Shown here piece after piece: positions 61,372 through 64,000 of a stretch of DNA of 64,000 nt. Numbering within the stretch: position 1 is the first letter of the stretch; each line of letters starts with the position of its first letter. The stretch lies in assembly GCF_003233845.1 (NCBI RefSeq), contig NZ_QKRB01000043.1:186001-250000 (forward strand), read 5' to 3'. The position numbers and the translations under genes were made by a program. The stretch is from Paenibacillus sambharensis (GTDB lineage Bacteria; Bacillota; Bacilli; Paenibacillales; Paenibacillaceae). The notes beneath the pieces are model-generated. The model was not told the DNA's origin. It made no database searches and saw only the letters and a list, made by a program, of their open reading frames with translations.

Positions 61372-63264
61372 ATCACGATACTGCATACAGGAAAGCGGCT
61401 GAGAACCGCTGCTGCGGCCTTAATAATCATCCTGATCTGGTCCGGAATAGCCAGTGTTGGAACCGGCGGCAGCCTGCACGGGCTGGAAACAGCAGCGAGG
61501 GATCTGCTGCGCAAACAATCGGATTATGAAAGGCGTCCGCTTGACCAGATAAAAATTATTAAGATTGACCAGCATTCACTTGATCAATTGGGCGGATTCC
61601 CCTGGGACAGATCGCTGTACGCCGAGCTGATCGCCAGTCTGGCGGAAGCCGGAGCCGAGGCAATCGCACTTGATATCATTCTGTCTGAGCCTGGCCGTGA
61701 TCCGGAGGCTGACGCGCGGCTGGCTGAAGTGATAGCGCGGTATCCGAATGTCTATCTGCCCGCGGTATTTGAATTTGAGCAAAGCCGAGGCAGTGAAGGC
61801 AGCATGAAGACAGCCTCTGTCATCTATCCGGCGGCGACAATTGCTGTGAATGAAGAGCAGACAGGTCACATCAATGTCTTACTGGACCGGGATAGTGTGG
61901 TAAGAATGCTGACAATCGGCCTGGAAAGCGAGCAAGGACGGGTCATTCCGGCTCTCAGTGTCCGGATGGCGAATGCCCTGCTGGGCCCTGACAAGCAGAT
62001 ACGGTGGGACCCGGCGCGGCTGGACTGGTACAGGGGAGATGAGAGGATACCGGTTAACGGGAGCGGCCAGGTGACAACCGAATATTATACGGCGCCGCAG
62101 GAAGAGATGACCGCGGCTGCCGGTTATGACGCGCAGTCCTTCTCGGATGTCTTAAGCGGAGCAATCCCCGCTGATTATTATGCAAATTCCGTTGTTCTGA
62201 TTGGAGCTTATGCGCCGGGCATGCAGGACGAATATCTTACGCCGTTAAGCGCGAATGCCAAGATGTATGGGGTGGAGATACAGGCTAATATGATCCAATC
62301 GCTGGTTAATGGCGCTTTTTACACAGAGCTTCCTTATGGAGCGGTATATGTGTTTGTTGCAGCTGCTGTGCTGCTGGCTGCGCTGCTGTTTGACCGGTTC
62401 AGAGGCTGGGGCACACTTGCTGTGTATCTGGTGCTGGCACTGCTGTTAGCGGGCGGGTGGATGATGGCATACATTACGGCCTCGGTGTTTATTCCAATAA
62501 CCTACCCTTTCCTGGCCTTGACGACAGTAATGATAGGGGCTGTGTCCGCTCATTATTCGGCCGAAAGGCGCGAACGGACAAGGGTGACCGAGGTATTCGG
62601 ACGGTTCGTCCCGCCAAGCGTGGTCAGCGAGCTGTTAGCCTCAGGAGTGGATGTGAAGGCGGGCGGGCAGCGGCGGGATGTCTCGGTTGTTTTCGCAGAT
62701 ATTCGCGGATTCACGTCCATGTCGGAGAAGCTTCAGCCGGAAGAGGTCATACAAGTGCTGAATGAATACCTGGACTTGTGCACACGTGCCGTATTCGCCT
62801 GGAACGGAACGCTGGACAAGTTTATCGGCGACGGGGTGATGGCGATATTCGGAGCGCCTGCTGTGCTCCCCAATCATGCTGAGCAGGCTGTAAGGGCTGC
62901 CCTGCAGATGAAGCGTGAGGCGGCTGCACTTGAGCGGAGATGTATGGAACGCTTCGGAATGCCAGTGACCTTCGGGATCGGGATTCACAGCGGACCGGCG
63001 GTCGTGGGCAATGTCGGCTCAGAAGCCCTCCGCCTTGACTACACGGCTATCGGGGATACGGTTAATCTTGCTGCCCGCCTGGAGTCGGCTGCAAAGGCCG
63101 GCCAAATACTTGTCAGCAGGGAAGCTGCGGAACGTATAAGCGGCATTTTCCGGCTGGAGGATCTGGGCGAGATAGTAGTTAAGGGCAAGGCAAAGCCGGT
63201 GCACATCTACAGGGTTGAAGAGGAGAACGGGGAACAAGGGGAGTGTACAGGGGATGAGCAGTAA
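61372..63264 (+). CDS. CHASE2-domain adenylate cyclase (class III) with non-standard start
   Basis: About 630 residues: an N-terminal helix (ALIIILIWSGIASV), an extracellular CHASE2 domain (about 30-320; IKIIKIDQHSLDQLGGFPWDR, EAIALDIILSEPG), three helices (about 323-395), then a class III cyclase domain. Both metal aspartates (FADIRGFTSM, FIGDGVMAIFG), the adenine-selecting Lys/Asp (LDKFIGD, LDYTAIGDTVN) and transition-state N-x3-R (NLAAR) are present. Coding similarity runs back to about 61380, but no ATG/GTG/TTG occurs between the TAG at 61339 and TTG 61588. ATC 61372, 6-7 bases after AGGGGG, is my best start. Coupled to the FecR-like gene. Confidence 0.85.
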   Translation: MTILHTGKRLRTAAAALIIILIWSGIASVGTGGSLHGLETAARDLLRKQSDYERRPLDQIKIIKIDQHSLDQLGGFPWDRSLYAELIASLAEAGAEAIALDIILSEPGRDPEADARLAEVIARYPNVYLPAVFEFEQSRGSEGSMKTASVIYPAATIAVNEEQTGHINVLLDRDSVVRMLTIGLESEQGRVIPALSVRMANALLGPDKQIRWDPARLDWYRGDERIPVNGSGQVTTEYYTAPQEEMTAAAGYDAQSFSDVLSGAIPADYYANSVVLIGAYAPGMQDEYLTPLSANAKMYGVEIQANMIQSLVNGAFYTELPYGAVYVFVAAAVLLAALLFDRFRGWGTLAVYLVLALLLAGGWMMAYITASVFIPITYPFLALTTVMIGAVSAHYSAERRERTRVTEVFGRFVPPSVVSELLASGVDVKAGGQRRDVSVVFADIRGFTSMSEKLQPEEVIQVLNEYLDLCTRAVFAWNGTLDKFIGDGVMAIFGAPAVLPNHAEQAVRAALQMKREAAALERRCMERFGMPVTFGIGIHSGPAVVGNVGSEALRLDYTAIGDTVNLAARLESAAKAGQILVSREAAERISGIFRLEDLGEIVVKGKAKPVHIYRVEEENGEQGECTGDEQ

Positions 63265-64000
63265 GTTAGGGCGGATCGCGATAGGCTGGTTATGTGCGGC
63301 CTTGTTATTAAGTGCAGTGAGCTGGATTTATCCGGCCGAAAAGGCTGAAGCGGCTCCGAGCCGCGCTGCTGTAATCAAGGAACTGAAAGGGAAGGTTACA
63401 GCCCGTAAGGCAGGCGGAACCAAGTCGTTCTCCGCTTTTAAGAAGATGAGCCTTGGCGAAGGGGACACGCTGATAACTGGCAAGGGAGCCAAAGTCGTTC
63501 TCCAGCTGCCAAGCAGCAAAGCGGCACAAGATACAGTGACGATCTCGGAAAATTCCGAGGTCAGCTTTACAAAGCTTGAGAGCGGCAAGGGAGCTAAGAC
63601 GAAACTGAGTATTTGGGCCGGTTCCTTGTGGGTAAAGGTCAAATCAGTTACAGGCGCAAATGACCAGTTTGAAATCAAGACACCGACAGCGGTTATGGGG
63701 GTAAGGGGTACCCATTTTGCCGTCAGCTACGATTCATGGACTCATTTGGTCACGACCAGCTCGTTAAGCGGTGCCGTTGCGGTGACTATGCCTTCGGCTG
63801 GGGAAAGGCTGTTGTATCCTTCACAGATGATCTCAATCCTTCCTGCGCCTGACAGCAGCAAATTGAATTATAAGATTGGCATGATTGATCCGGCAGGCTT
63901 GATCAAGAACACCGATCCGGCGGTTGTTGAAGCGCTGCTGCGGAATGGTGCGGACATCCAGGAGGAGAACGACAGGCTGTTAAGCAGGAATCAAGAAGAG
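63254..64000 (+). CDS. FecR-domain protein (3' end outside window)
   Basis: The start ATG 63254 lies inside the end of the cyclase gene (11-bp overlap), so translation is coupled. 249 residues are visible and the frame is still open at the window edge. A signal peptide (IAIGWLCAALLLSAVSWIYPAEKAEA) is followed by a FecR-type beta domain: LGEGDTLITGKGAKVVLQLP, SEVSFTKLE, IKTPTAVMGVRGTHFAV. FecR/CHASE2-cyclase pairs occur elsewhere, suggesting that this surface protein serves as a partner of the sensor (inference). Confidence 0.85.
   Translation, partial: MSSKLGRIAIGWLCAALLLSAVSWIYPAEKAEAAPSRAAVIKELKGKVTARKAGGTKSFSAFKKMSLGEGDTLITGKGAKVVLQLPSSKAAQDTVTISENSEVSFTKLESGKGAKTKLSIWAGSLWVKVKSVTGANDQFEIKTPTAVMGVRGTHFAVSYDSWTHLVTTSSLSGAVAVTMPSAGERLLYPSQMISILPAPDSSKLNYKIGMIDPAGLIKNTDPAVVEALLRNGADIQEENDRLLSRNQEE

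Overview
The window looks like a chromosomal segment of a low-to-mid GC, endospore-forming Firmicute, most likely a Paenibacillus-type bacterium. The grounds are strong AGGAGG-type ribosome sites, frequent GTG/TTG starts, a YjcZ-type spore peptide, the coproporphyrin haem gene order hemE-hemH-cgoX, a YtpB terpene synthase, a LysM/M14 gamma-D-glutamyl-diaminopimelate peptidase, and YugP, YitT, YetF and YuzB family genes. No tRNA, rRNA, insertion sequence or intact prophage was seen. The assignment rests on family recognition only; no search was run.

Left edge (1-2090): the 3' end of a type I-C cas2, its leader, and an array of 22 repeats (two degenerate at the far end) with 21 spacers. A perfect 13-bp hairpin sits one base before the first repeat.

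2.1-13.3 kb: a neopullulanase; a glucosaminidase plus holin pair resembling a lysis cassette; a gene of unknown function behind a promoter with two LexA/SOS-like boxes; a stand-alone membrane-anchored CuA-type cupredoxin; a run of small genes (Dabb, DUF86, a SufR-like iron-sulfur regulator, DUF948, YtxH); glutamate racemase; the LysM peptidase; and atypical HesB-like and YuzB-like proteins.

13.3-33.4 kb: an LTA-synthase-type sulfatase, an rRNA methyltransferase, an O-methyltransferase, an MFS pump and YetF. Then an arsenic operon (arsB, arsC, a tyrosine phosphatase, arsR last), the haem operon, a CapA-type phosphatase, a glycerophosphodiesterase, a DUF92 protein, and an RND pump with its own TetR repressor and a visible operator.

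33.4-51.2 kb: oligoendopeptidase F, which has two well-formed starts, one of them adding a signal peptide. A cold-shock gene follows with a hairpin in its leader, then YebC, an MFS transporter, a sesquarterpene synthase, phosphofructokinase, a DUF4015 glycoside hydrolase, YitT, a CshA-type RNA helicase, a DUF624 protein, a structured RNA resembling 6S RNA, thiol peroxidase, a rhomboid protease, a LysR regulator, and a YugP peptidase behind a MerR regulator that has no ordinary start codon.

51.2-64 kb: an ammonium transporter with a GlnR/TnrA-type box, followed by a GlnD-like DUF294 nucleotidyltransferase and a DnaQ-type exonuclease in place of a PII gene; a JAMM peptidase overlapping that exonuclease tail to tail; an MFS pump; a TlpA thioredoxin; a SpoIIAA-like protein flanked by two near-identical hairpins; citramalate synthase; DNA polymerase IV; a ferredoxin; and a CHASE2 adenylate cyclase, also without an ordinary start codon, coupled to a FecR-domain protein cut by the window end.
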